64,000 nucleotides of DNA from Rossellomorea sp036867415 (GTDB taxonomy: Bacteria; Bacillota; Bacilli; Bacillales; Bacillaceae_B): assembly GCF_036867415.1 (NCBI RefSeq), contig NZ_JBAJHU010000004.1, positions 1 to 64,000 of the forward strand, in the 5' to 3' direction. The translations under genes were made by a program, and so were the position numbers. Numbering within the stretch: position 1 is the first letter of the stretch; each line of letters opens with the position of its first letter. This document shows positions 34,603-43,712 of the stretch, piece after piece. The notes under the pieces were generated by a model. The model made no database searches and had not been told where the DNA came from. It worked only from the letters and a program-made list of their open reading frames with translations.

Positions 34603-36375
34603 TTACTCATTCTTTAAATCGAGCGACAATGATAATTCCTTTAATTGGGCTTCACTCACACCGCCCGGAGCTTCCGTCAGCATGCAGCTTGCACTTGCCG
34701 TTTTAGGGAACGCGATGGTATCGCGCAGGTTCGTACGTCCCGCAAGCAGCATGACCAGGCGATCCAATCCTAAAGCGATGCCGCCATGAGGAGGTGTCCC
34801 ATATTCGAATGCTTCCAATAAGAACCCGAATTGTTCCACTGCTTCTTCTTCGGAGAATCCAAGTACCTTGAACATTTCTTCTTGAATATCGCGTTCATAG
34901 ATTCTAAGTGAGCCCCCGCCCAATTCATAGCCATTCAGAACAAGGTCATATGCTTCCGCACGAACCTCTGCCGGATTGGACTCGAATTTTTCGATATCTT
35001 CACGGACCGGCATTGTAAACGGATGGTGCGCTGCATAGTATCGGTTCTCATCTTCGTCGAACTCAAGCAGCGGCCAGTCTGTCACCCAAAGGAAATTATA
35101 CTTACTTTCATCGATCAGATTAAGCTCTTTTCCTAATTTCATTCGGAGAGCACCCAGTGCATCGGCTACAACTGATTTCCTGTCTGCAACGAATAAAAGT
35201 AAATCCCCTGCCTCTGCAGCAGCTGCAGCAGAAATCTGAGTTGCATCTTCCCCCGTTACAAATTTTGAAATCGGACCTTTCAAGCCTTCTTCTTCGACTT
35301 TCAACCAGGCAAGCCCTTTTGCACCGTAGCGGGAAACGAATTCGGTCAATGAATCAATGTCTTTACGGGAATAGTTCGATGCTGCCCCTTTAACATTGAT
35401 CAACTTCACTTGTCCTCCATTCGCCACAGCACCGGAGAAGACTTTGAATCCTGAATCCTTCACGATTTCAGATACATCGATCAGTTCCATGGCAAAGCGT
35501 GTATCCGGTTTATCTGATCCAAAACGGCTCATGGCATCGTCATACGTCATCTGCGGGAATGGTGTGTCAACCGTGAAACCTTTGACGTCATTCATCAGTT
35601 TCTTCATCATGTCTTCTACAAGAGCAATAATGTCTTCTTTATCCATGAAGCTCATTTCCATATCAATCTGAGTGAATTCCGGCTGGCGGTCGGCACGAAG
35701 ATCCTCATCACGGAAACAACGTGCAATCTGATAATAACGATCAAACCCGGAAACCATCAGGAGCTGCTTGAAAATCTGAGGAGACTGGGGAAGAGCATAG
35801 AATTCTCCCGGATGAACACGGCTCGGCACCAAGTAATCACGTGCACCTTCTGGAGTGCTTTTTGTCAGAATCGGTGTCTCAACATCCAAAAATCCGTTAT
35901 CATTCAAAAATGAACGAAAAGAGGACGTTACATTGTGGCGCATTTTAAACGTATCCGCCATGACAGAGCGTCGAAGGTCGATATAGCGGTATTTCAAACG
36001 GACATCTTCAGACACTTCCATTTGATCATCAATCATGAATGGCGGGGTTTTCGCTTCATTTATGATTTCTACCTTCTCAACCTGAATTTCGACTTTACCG
36101 GTTTTCAAGTTAGGATTGACGGTGCCTTCTCTTCTTTCCACTACCGTACCGGTAATACTCAATACATATTCGTTACGGATTTTCTCCGCAAGAGCGAGCG
36201 CTTCTTCTGAAAGATCGGGGTTAAAAACCGCCTGCACGATTCCTTCCCTGTCCCTGAGGTCGATGAAAATCAAGCCGCCCAAATCTCTTCTTTTTTGGAC
36301 CCATCCCTTGATGGTCACTTTTTCACCGATGAAAGTCTCTGTAATTTCACCACAGTAAGCTGTTCTTTTTGTCAT
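34603..36375 (-). CDS. aspS: Aspartyl-tRNA synthetase
   Basis: 590 aa class IIb synthetase. N-terminal OB anticodon-binding domain (KGWVQKRRDLGGLIFIDLRD), catalytic motif 2 (RYYQIARCFRDEDLRADRQPE), a bacterial GAD insertion domain, and motif 3 (GIALGLDRLVMLLAG). The ATG at 36375 has AAGGAGGAG upstream and lies 40 bp after hisS. It is co-transcribed with hisS and therefore also under the hisS T-box. Confidence 0.97.
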   Translation of the reverse strand: MTKRTAYCGEITETFIGEKVTIKGWVQKRRDLGGLIFIDLRDREGIVQAVFNPDLSEEALALAEKIRNEYVLSITGTVVERREGTVNPNLKTGKVEIQVEKVEIINEAKTPPFMIDDQMEVSEDVRLKYRYIDLRRSVMADTFKMRHNVTSSFRSFLNDNGFLDVETPILTKSTPEGARDYLVPSRVHPGEFYALPQSPQIFKQLLMVSGFDRYYQIARCFRDEDLRADRQPEFTQIDMEMSFMDKEDIIALVEDMMKKLMNDVKGFTVDTPFPQMTYDDAMSRFGSDKPDTRFAMELIDVSEIVKDSGFKVFSGAVANGGQVKLINVKGAASNYSRKDIDSLTEFVSRYGAKGLAWLKVEEEGLKGPISKFVTGEDATQISAAAAAEAGDLLLFVADRKSVVADALGALRMKLGKELNLIDESKYNFLWVTDWPLLEFDEDENRYYAAHHPFTMPVREDIEKFESNPAEVRAEAYDLVLNGYELGGGSLRIYERDIQEEMFKVLGFSEEEAVEQFGFLLEAFEYGTPPHGGIALGLDRLVMLLAGRTNLRDTIAFPKTASASCMLTEAPGGVSEAQLKELSLSLDLKNE

Positions 36376-36415
36376 CTTGTTCTCCTCCTTGATGAATTCC
36401 TTCATCCTGCATCTT

Positions 36416-37690
36416 CTATTTGGATAACTTTCCTTTGATTCTATCGACGAAATGATCAAGATTGACTTCTTCTTGTTCTCCCGTCGCCATATCTTTCAGA
36501 TTGATCTTATTTTCCTTCAGCTCATTTTCACCGATCACGGCCACATACTTCGCCTTGCAGCGGTCTGCTGCTTTGAACTGTGCTTTCAGCTTCCTGTCAA
36601 GATAATCTTTCTCGGAAGCAATCCCTTCCCTTCTGACCTTGTGAAGAAGTTTCACTGCATAATCCTTGGCTTCATCACCGAGTGATACGATAAACAGATC
36701 AATGCCTTCATTGATCGGAAGGTTTACCCCTTCAGCTTCCAATGCGGACAATAATCTTTCAATACTGAATGCGAACCCGATTCCAGGCGTTTCCGGACCG
36801 CCGATTTCTTCCACAAGTCCGTTGTAACGGCCTCCTCCGCAAAGCGTCGTGATCGCTCCAAAGCCTTCAGCATTACTCATGATCTCAAAGGCTGTATGAT
36901 TGTAATAATCAAGCCCTCTTACAAGAGTGGGGTCCACTTCAAATTCTACATCCATGTCTGACAGGTAGCGTTGGACTTTCTCAAAGTACTCCCTGGATTC
37001 ATCATTTAAATACTCAAGGATCGATGGAGCCGATGACATCAATTCATGATCACGGTCTTTCTTGCAATCCAGTATTCTCAATGGATTCTTTTCCAGCCTG
37101 TTCTGGCAGTCACCGCAAAACTCACTTATTCTTGGCTTAAAGTGATTGATCAGTGCCTCCCTGTGTGCATTTCTGCTGCCGGAATCCCCAAGACTGTTGA
37201 TGACAAGCTTTAATTGTTTTAAACCCAGTTCCCGGTAAATACCCATGGCGAGCGAAAGAACTTCCGCATCGATTGCCGGATCCTCGCTTCCAAGCGCTTC
37301 GACACCGAATTGAACAAACTGGCGGTAGCGTCCGGCCTGGGGACGTTCATAACGGAACATTGGTCCTGAGTAATAGAGCTTCACGGGCTGTCCCGGATTC
37401 CCGAACATCTTATTTCCGACAAAGGATCTGACGACAGATGCCGTTCCCTCTGGACGTAAAGCCAGGCTTCTCCCTCCCCTGTCTTCGAACATATACATTT
37501 CCTTTTGGACAATGTCCGTCGTATCCCCGACGCCTCTTGTAAACAGATCGCTCGATTCGAAAATCGGCGTGCGAATTTCTTTATACTGATAGGCATGGCA
37601 TAGATTCTTCGCCACTTCCTCTACGTACTGCCACTTTTCCACAACGCCTGGCAGTATATCCTGAGTACCTCTTGGTATTTGAATGGACAA
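36416..37690 (-). CDS. hisS: Histidyl-tRNA synthetase
   Basis: 424 aa class IIa synthetase. Motif 1 IPRGTQDILPG, motif 2 PMFRYERPQAGRYRQFVQFG, HisA motif LVRGLDYYNHTAFE and HisB GGGRYNGLVEEIGG; C-terminal anticodon-binding domain. The start is TTG at 37690 (LSIQIPRG), eight bases after AAGGAGG; the upstream in-frame ATG merely reads that site, and TTG gives the B. subtilis length. Confidence 0.97.
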   Translation of the reverse strand: MSIQIPRGTQDILPGVVEKWQYVEEVAKNLCHAYQYKEIRTPIFESSDLFTRGVGDTTDIVQKEMYMFEDRGGRSLALRPEGTASVVRSFVGNKMFGNPGQPVKLYYSGPMFRYERPQAGRYRQFVQFGVEALGSEDPAIDAEVLSLAMGIYRELGLKQLKLVINSLGDSGSRNAHREALINHFKPRISEFCGDCQNRLEKNPLRILDCKKDRDHELMSSAPSILEYLNDESREYFEKVQRYLSDMDVEFEVDPTLVRGLDYYNHTAFEIMSNAEGFGAITTLCGGGRYNGLVEEIGGPETPGIGFAFSIERLLSALEAEGVNLPINEGIDLFIVSLGDEAKDYAVKLLHKVRREGIASEKDYLDRKLKAQFKAADRCKAKYVAVIGENELKENKINLKDMATGEQEEVNLDHFVDRIKGKLSK

Positions 37691-37723
37691 ATTGAATTCC
37701 TCCTTCAATAAAACTAATTTATG

Positions 37724-37998
37724 TAAATAAAAAAAGCCCTCGATCCCTTGTAATAATACAAGGGACGAGAGCTGTTATTCCCGTGGTGCCACCCTAATTG
37801 AAGTCTATAAGACTTCCACTCAGCCAGTTAACGCCTGGTACGTTCATCTCCTACTAAAAAATATGTTCAGAGCGAAACCTCCCCGAGTGTTCATTCACCG
37901 AGTCACTTTGCAGAATGCTTTCAGCCGCGGCATTCCTCTCTTATCCAAGTGATTACTCAGTTACTATTCTCGATCATCGGTTTTATTAAATGTTATTT
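37724..37998 (-). promoter_or_regulatory. T-box riboswitch leader of hisS-aspS
   Basis: The minus strand carries the T-box AGGGTGGCACCACG (37782-37795) and a downstream terminator (37735-37772, long GC stem plus T-run). Stem I spans about 37870-37975 with CTGAG/CTCGG and CGAG/CTCG helices around the specifier loop. A CAC codon at 37887-37889 is the expected histidine specifier, though the loop boundary can also be drawn one base away. Confidence 0.93.
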
Positions 37999-38008
37999 TA
38001 TTTCTATA

Positions 38009-38037
38009 ATGATACGTACGGCGCATGTTCATGTCAA
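38009..38037 (-). promoter_or_regulatory. Sigma-A promoter of hisS-aspS
   Basis: TTGACA (38032-38037) and TATCAT (38009-38014) with a 17 bp spacer, directly before the T-box leader. Confidence 0.85.
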
Positions 38038-38057
38038 GGGGGCAGAACGAAATTTTA

Positions 38058-38234
38058 TCAGGATCTCTCCATTTTCTTCTTCAATAACTTGACTTCCCTC
38101 AAGGATAGACCGAATTCAGAAGCAAGTTCAACGTTCAGGGCATCTTTCTCCCGCTCCACAAAATGATGAAAATCCACTCCGTATAACTGATTCTCTCCAT
38201 TCGCACTCATAAAATGTTTATCACTTGACCTCAT
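38058..38234 (-). CDS. Small conserved-looking protein upstream of hisS, possible helix-turn-helix
   Basis: 58 aa, not recognised with confidence. Its second half (ALNVELASEFGLSLREVKLL, then KKKMERS) has the pattern of a short helix-turn-helix like that in sigma-factor region 4; the first half is polar with HH and acidic residues. AAAGGATG stands six bases before the ATG, and codon usage is normal. It is located between the hisS promoter and the divergent yrvJ. A DNA-binding role is inference only. Confidence 0.65.
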   Translation of the reverse strand: MRSSDKHFMSANGENQLYGVDFHHFVEREKDALNVELASEFGLSLREVKLLKKKMERS

Positions 38235-38455
38235 TCAGATCATCCTTTCATTTATCCTATCTACTATCATTTCCAATTACCCATTTTTCTTTCGTCAAAG
38301 AGGAATTTTAATTTTTTTATCGTATTTAAACAGTAATGGGAATTTCCGGAGAGACACCCCGTGAAAAAATACGAAAAGCGATGATAAAATAAACGTTCCG
38401 GGAAAATTTCCGATAGTATAAGAGTAAGAAAAATCAACCAAGGGTGGTGTAAGCG

Positions 38456-40204
38456 ATCAAAAGAATAACAGCAGTCATACTGGCACTTATATTAATCTTT
38501 TCTTTCCAGCCACTGACTGATCCTTATGTTCATGCGCAAGAAGGCAAAGTATCCATCAGTACAGCCACGCTCAATGTTCGTACAGGACCCGGTCTCAGCT
38601 ACCCTGTCTTGACCCAGGTACATAGAAATCAAACATTCAGTATCGTGGAATCCAAGAAAGACTGGTACAGGATTTCCACCGATAAAGGAGAAGGCTGGGT
38701 GGCAGATTGGCTGGTGACCCGTGAATCCACAGGATCTTTAAATGAAACCGGACAGCAAGGGACAGTGAGCACCAATGGATTGCGCCTGAGAAAGGGGCCG
38801 GGCACGTCCGAACCGGTCGTTACAATTCTTAACAAAGGCGACATTGTATCGATTTCGGAAACCAGCGGCAGCTGGCTGTCAGTACAATCAGGGAATGCCG
38901 GCGGCTGGGTCCATAAGGACTATATTGATCTGGGCGCACATTCCAGTGCATCAGCTTCTCCTTCTAAAAATAAGGAAGCAAAGCAAGGAGTCATCACAGC
39001 TGGTACATTGAATGTCAGAAAATCACCTTCACTGAACAGCCCCGTCGCCGGAGCTGTCCATAGAGGAAACCCTGTATCGATCACCGGAAGCGTCACTGGG
39101 TGGTATGAAATTCAGTTCGGAAAGTCGAAAGCATGGATTTCCGACAATTACGTTGAATTATCAAGCACTCCGGTTGAAGTTCCAGCCACTTCTTCCGAAT
39201 TCACCGGGAAGATCACGGTAAATTCACTCAACGTAAGAAGTGAGCCGTCTTTGAACGGAAACATCGCCGGCAAAGTTTCAAAAGGCGAAAAGTATCCAAT
39301 TTTATCGGAACGGAATAACTGGTTTGAAATCAAGCTCAAGAGTGGTAAGTCCGGATGGATCGCAGGCTGGTTTGTACAAAAGACAGTTGCCGGTGAGCAA
39401 AAGAAATCCACTTCCTCCACGCAGCCTGCAGGTGAGAAGGTTACCATCCTCCATAACGGGACAAATATCCGAAGCAGTGCTGATGTACAGTCGAACGTTG
39501 TCAAAAGGGCGGATAGCGGCGAAACCTTCTCTGTAACAGGAAAACAAGGGAACTGGTATGAAATCAAATTAAAGGATGGCAGCACAGCGTATGTTGCAGG
39601 GTGGATTGTGTCCATACGGACGGGCAGCGGTTCCGAGTCTTCCCCTTCCAGAAATACTAGCGGAGGCATACGGAACAAAGTCATCACTATTGACCCGGGA
39701 CATGGGGGACGTGACAGCGGTACAATCGGTACAAGGGGTACACTCGAAAAACTGTTGACAATGAAAACGGCACAACTGCTGGCAGATAAGCTTAAAAGCG
39801 CAGGTGCCGAAGTCATTATTACAAGGAAAAACGATGAATATGTTTCATTGCCTTCACGTGTATCACTTTCCCATTATTATGATTCGGATGCCTTTATATC
39901 GATCCATTTTGACAGTATTTATGACAGCAGTGTCGCTGGCCATACTACTTATTATTATCGAAATTACCAGAAGGACCTGGCGTATGATGTCCATGAAAGT
40001 CTTGCAGACAGGCTTCCTTCAAGGGACAGGGGCGTACGTACGGGGGATTATCACGTCATTCGTGAAAATAAACAGGCAGCCATCCTCCTTGAATTAGGAT
40101 TTTTAAGTAATCCTGCAGAAGAAGCGAACGTGACTTCCCATCATTATCAGGACCTGGCTGCTACAGCGATTTACCATGGTTTGAATGACTATTTCTCAAA
40201 CTGA
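38456..40204 (+). CDS. yrvJ: N-acetylmuramoyl-L-alanine amidase YrvJ with five SH3b domains (AUC start)
   Basis: 582 aa secreted cell wall hydrolase. Signal peptide 1-27, five bacterial SH3 domains (about 32-93, 101-157, 178-233, 250-308, 327-386), then an Amidase_3 domain (about 407-582) with zinc ligands His416 (DPGHGG), Glu431 and the SIHFDS histidine, and catalytic Glu in LLELGFLSN. The frame has no ATG, GTG or TTG before codon 52. The start that gives a complete signal peptide is ATC at 38456, about eight bases after AAGGGTGG. Confidence 0.88.
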   Translation: MKRITAVILALILIFSFQPLTDPYVHAQEGKVSISTATLNVRTGPGLSYPVLTQVHRNQTFSIVESKKDWYRISTDKGEGWVADWLVTRESTGSLNETGQQGTVSTNGLRLRKGPGTSEPVVTILNKGDIVSISETSGSWLSVQSGNAGGWVHKDYIDLGAHSSASASPSKNKEAKQGVITAGTLNVRKSPSLNSPVAGAVHRGNPVSITGSVTGWYEIQFGKSKAWISDNYVELSSTPVEVPATSSEFTGKITVNSLNVRSEPSLNGNIAGKVSKGEKYPILSERNNWFEIKLKSGKSGWIAGWFVQKTVAGEQKKSTSSTQPAGEKVTILHNGTNIRSSADVQSNVVKRADSGETFSVTGKQGNWYEIKLKDGSTAYVAGWIVSIRTGSGSESSPSRNTSGGIRNKVITIDPGHGGRDSGTIGTRGTLEKLLTMKTAQLLADKLKSAGAEVIITRKNDEYVSLPSRVSLSHYYDSDAFISIHFDSIYDSSVAGHTTYYYRNYQKDLAYDVHESLADRLPSRDRGVRTGDYHVIRENKQAAILLELGFLSNPAEEANVTSHHYQDLAATAIYHGLNDYFSN

Positions 40205-40221
40205 TACGATCGAACAAACAG

Positions 40222-40251
40222 AAAAGCTGTCCTGCTTAAGGACAGCTTTTT
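40222..40251. terminator. Bidirectional terminator between yrvJ and dtd
   Basis: Twelve-base-pair stem AAAAGCTGTCCT / AGGACAGCTTTT with a five-base loop and T-rich flanks on both strands. Confidence 0.9.
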
Positions 40252-40258
40252 CATATGA

Positions 40259-40699
40259 TCATTTACTTTCAAGGATGAGCGTAACCGGTCCGTCATTAGT
40301 CAGTTTGACATCCATCATTTCCCCGAACACACCCGTTGCCACCTCGACGCCTTTTTCTCTTAGCATCTTATTGAAGAATTCATATAGTTGAAGTGCCTGA
40401 TCGGGTTTTGCGGCTTCCATGAAATTCGGCCTTCTGCCTTTACGGCAGTCTCCGTATAAAGTGAATTGTGAAATGGACAGGATCTCTCCTTTTACATCCA
40501 GTAATGAATGATTCATCTTTCCATCTTCATCTTCAAATACTCTGAGGTTGACCACTTTATCGGCAAGATAGCCTGCGTCTTTTTCTGTATCACCGTGAGT
40601 TATGCCCACGAGCAGAACAAAGCCTGATTGAATCTGTCCGGTCACTTCTTCCCCTACAGTCACGGAGGCTTCTTTGCTCCTCTGCAGTACGACTTTCAT
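40259..40699 (-). CDS. dtd: D-aminoacyl-tRNA deacylase
   Basis: 146 aa. Removes D-amino acids (and glycine from tRNA-Ala) from mischarged tRNAs. The active-site motifs SQFTLYGDCRKGRRP and the C-terminal LTNDGPVTLIL (NxGPVT cross-subunit motif) are intact. It follows relA by 13 bp in a conserved pair. Start ATG after AGGGAGGTT. Confidence 0.96.
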   Translation of the reverse strand: MKVVLQRSKEASVTVGEEVTGQIQSGFVLLVGITHGDTEKDAGYLADKVVNLRVFEDEDGKMNHSLLDVKGEILSISQFTLYGDCRKGRRPNFMEAAKPDQALQLYEFFNKMLREKGVEVATGVFGEMMDVKLTNDGPVTLILESK

Positions 40700-40712
40700 A
40701 AGAGAAACCTCC

Positions 40713-42902
40713 CTAGTTCATGATTCTGCGCACAGCATAAACATCAGATATCTGTTTAATCCTCTCCACCACTCTGTGAAGGTGGGAGATATTTTGTATC
40801 GAAATCGACATATTGATGGTTGCCATTTTATTTCGATCTGACTTACCGCTTACGGCAGTGATATTCGTTTTTGTTTCGTTTACCACTTGCAATACTTCAT
40901 TTAAGAGACCTCTCCGGTCATAGCCTGAAATTTCAATGTCGACGTTATATTCCTTGCGATCCTGACCGTCCCCTTCCCAGGAAACCGGAATGAGGCGCTG
41001 TTCCACTTCTTCCGTCTGCACATTCGTGCAATCAGCACGGTGGACGGAAACCCCGCGGCCTTTCGTGATGAATCCGACGATTTCATCCCCTGGTACCGGA
41101 CTGCAGCATCGGGATAACCTGATGAGCAGGTTGTCGATCCCCTTCACTTGAACCCCGGCATCCTTTTTGCGTTTGACAGGCTGGGTATTCAATTCTTTCA
41201 TTGTTTCTTCGAGCTTATCTTCCTGTTCACGCTTCCTTCGGTCCTTCTCTGTAAGGCGGTTGGCAATTTGTGCAGCCGTGATCCCATTGTAGCCGACAGC
41301 TGCATACATATCATCTTCATTGGAGAAATTGAACTTCTCAGAAACACGCTTAATATTTTCAGAAGTCAGGATTTCTTTCAGGTCAAAGTCTTGATTTTTA
41401 ATTTCTTTTTCAACGAGATCGCGGCCTTTTTCAATATTTTCTTCTCTTCGCTGTTTTTTGAAGAACTGTTTTATCTTATTCTTCGCCTGAGAAGTCTGGG
41501 CAAGCTTAAGCCAATCCTGGCTCGGTCCGTAGGAGTGTTTTGAGGTGAGTATCTCAATGATGTCACCCGTCTTTAATTTATAATCGAGTGTCACCATTTT
41601 CCCGTTCACTTTAGCACCGATCGTTTTATTGCCGATTTCTGAATGGATCCGGTATGAGAAATCAATCGGTACTGATCCCGAAGGCAATTCAAGGACATCA
41701 CCCTTCGGCGTGAACACAAACACCATATCGGAAAACAGGTCGATCTTAAGAGACTCCATGAACTCCTCGGCATTGGCCGATTCATTCTGGAACTCGAGGA
41801 TTTCCCTGAACCATGATAGCTTTTTCTCAAATGAAATTTTATCATCGAAACTTTTTCCTTCTTTATATGCCCAGTGGGCCGCCACCCCGTACTCGGCGAT
41901 CTGGTGCATATCCAAGGTCCTTATCTGTACTTCAAGAGGATCCCCCTTGGGCCCGATGACTGTCGTATGAAGGGATTGATACATATTTGGTTTAGGCATG
42001 GCGATATAATCCTTAAACCGGCCGGGCATGGGCTTCCAGCATGTATGGATGATCCCGAGGACCGCATAGCAATCTTTGATGCTGCCTACCACGATCCTGA
42101 CGGCAAGAAGATCATATATTTCATTGAACTGTTTATTCTGGAGAGCCATCTTCCTGTAAATGCTGTAAATATGCTTAGGCCGTCCTGAGATTTCCGCATC
42201 GATCTGAACATCCCCCAGGCGGTCTTTCACTTCATTCACAACGTCATCCAAATATTCTTCACGTTCTGCGCGTTTTTTCTTCATCAAGTTGACGATACGG
42301 TAATATTGCTGAGGATTTAAATACCTCAGGGAAGTATCCTCGAGCTCCCATTTGATCTTCGAGATCCCTAATCGATGTGCAAGGGGTGCAAAGATTTCGA
42401 GCGTTTCATTGGCGATTCTTCTTTGTTTTTCCTGAGGCAGATGCTTCAGCGTCCTCATGTTATGAAGACGGTCGGCAAGCTTGATCAGGATGACCCTTAT
42501 GTCCTGAGCCATAGCAACAAACATTTTCCGGTGATTTTCAGCCTGCTGTTCTTCTTGAGATTTATATTTGATCTTTCCAAGCTTGGTAACCCCATCCACG
42601 AGCATGGCCACTTCTGCATTGAAGGATTCTTCAATCTCAGAAAGAGTGATGTCGGTATCTTCCACTACATCGTGAAGAAACCCGGCAGCGACAGTGGACG
42701 GATCCATTTCCAGGTCTGCTAAAATACCGGCGACTTGAATGGGGTGAATGATATATGGTTCACCGGATTTCCGATATTGTTCCTTGTGAGCATCCTTTGC
42801 AAAATCGTACGCTTTCTGTACCATTTTCACATGCTCGTCATTCAGATATTCTCTTGTTCTATCAATAACCTGTTCAGGGGTTAGTACTTGATCTTTGGAC
42901 AT
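40713..42902 (-). CDS. relA: Bifunctional (p)ppGpp synthetase/hydrolase RelA
   Basis: 729 aa long RSH protein. HD hydrolase domain (His77-Asp78 in GFLHDVVEDT), synthetase domain (MPKPNMYQSLHTTVIGPKG), TGS domain, zinc-finger/helical region with SRCCSPVPGDEIVGF, and C-terminal ACT domain. Controls the stringent response; with both catalytic domains it also degrades the alarmone. The ATG at 42902 follows AAAGGTG. Confidence 0.97.
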   Translation of the reverse strand: MSKDQVLTPEQVIDRTREYLNDEHVKMVQKAYDFAKDAHKEQYRKSGEPYIIHPIQVAGILADLEMDPSTVAAGFLHDVVEDTDITLSEIEESFNAEVAMLVDGVTKLGKIKYKSQEEQQAENHRKMFVAMAQDIRVILIKLADRLHNMRTLKHLPQEKQRRIANETLEIFAPLAHRLGISKIKWELEDTSLRYLNPQQYYRIVNLMKKKRAEREEYLDDVVNEVKDRLGDVQIDAEISGRPKHIYSIYRKMALQNKQFNEIYDLLAVRIVVGSIKDCYAVLGIIHTCWKPMPGRFKDYIAMPKPNMYQSLHTTVIGPKGDPLEVQIRTLDMHQIAEYGVAAHWAYKEGKSFDDKISFEKKLSWFREILEFQNESANAEEFMESLKIDLFSDMVFVFTPKGDVLELPSGSVPIDFSYRIHSEIGNKTIGAKVNGKMVTLDYKLKTGDIIEILTSKHSYGPSQDWLKLAQTSQAKNKIKQFFKKQRREENIEKGRDLVEKEIKNQDFDLKEILTSENIKRVSEKFNFSNEDDMYAAVGYNGITAAQIANRLTEKDRRKREQEDKLEETMKELNTQPVKRKKDAGVQVKGIDNLLIRLSRCCSPVPGDEIVGFITKGRGVSVHRADCTNVQTEEVEQRLIPVSWEGDGQDRKEYNVDIEISGYDRRGLLNEVLQVVNETKTNITAVSGKSDRNKMATINMSISIQNISHLHRVVERIKQISDVYAVRRIMN

Positions 42903-42963
42903 GATCAAAATCACCTTTATATTAAAAGATTTTCAGTGCTGTCTCATTTTAATGATTGTTACT

Positions 42964-42993
42964 ATTATCAAATAAATAATGTGGTTCTGTAAA
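42964..42993 (-). promoter_or_regulatory. Candidate relA promoter
   Basis: TTTACA (42988-42993) and GATAAT (42964-42969) with an 18 bp spacer, about 60 bp before the relA ATG. Apart from this and the apt terminator I see nothing in the 285 bp AT-rich gap. Confidence 0.5.
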
Positions 42994-43117
42994 GTGTTTA
43001 GAGTAAAAATCTCAGATTTCATCAAACTTTGTCGAAATTAGTCGATTTTTTACACATGTTTATATTGATCTATAAATACCGCTCAGTGTGATAAATGTAA
43101 TAAATAACCAAATATAT

Positions 43118-43150
43118 AAAAAAGGGCTGACATTTCGCAATGCCAGTCCC
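43118..43150 (-). terminator. Terminator of apt
   Basis: GGGACTGGCAT / ATGTCAGCCC stem of about 11 pairs with one mismatch, a five-base loop and six T on the minus strand. Confidence 0.9.
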
Positions 43151-43199
43151 TTATTGATACGTTTATGTGTAGTATTGACGTTGATGAAAGAATGTAAAC

Positions 43200-43712
43200 T
43201 TAGTATTGCATAAGTGTAAGAACGTCAAATCCTTCAAGCTTTTCGCGGCCGTCCAGATAGGTGAGTTCGATGAGGAAGGCTGCTCCTGCAACAATTCCGC
43301 CTAATTCTTCTACCAGTTTGATAGTTGCTTCGATGGTTCCGCCTGTAGCAAGCAGGTCATCCGTGATCAGCACCCGCTGTCCCGGTTTGATTGCATCCTT
43401 ATGAATCGTCAGCGCATCTTTTCCATACTCTAAGCCGTACTCTTTTTGAATTGTTTCACGAGGCAGTTTACCCGGTTTGCGGACCGGTGCAAAACCCACA
43501 CCCAAAGCGTAAGCTACAGGACAGCCGATGATGAATCCCCTTGCTTCAGGTCCTACAACAAGATCGATTTCTTTCTCTTTGGCGTATTCCACGATTTGGT
43601 CAGTAGCATATCTATAAGCATCACCATTGTCCATCAATGTTGTGATGTCTTTGAATTTGATTCCTTCTTTCGGCCAGTTTTCAACGATTGTAACATATTG
43701 TTTTAAGTCCAT
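43200..43712 (-). CDS. apt: Adenine phosphoribosyltransferase
   Basis: 170 aa. Converts adenine and PRPP to AMP; salvages adenine released by MtnN. PRPP motif VLITDDLLATGGT and the GPEARGFIIGCPVAYALG substrate loop are complete. The ATG overlaps the end of recJ by ten bases, so the two are co-translated; GAGGAGGAAG precedes the start. A terminator follows. Confidence 0.97.
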   Translation of the reverse strand: MDLKQYVTIVENWPKEGIKFKDITTLMDNGDAYRYATDQIVEYAKEKEIDLVVGPEARGFIIGCPVAYALGVGFAPVRKPGKLPRETIQKEYGLEYGKDALTIHKDAIKPGQRVLITDDLLATGGTIEATIKLVEELGGIVAGAAFLIELTYLDGREKLEGFDVLTLMQY

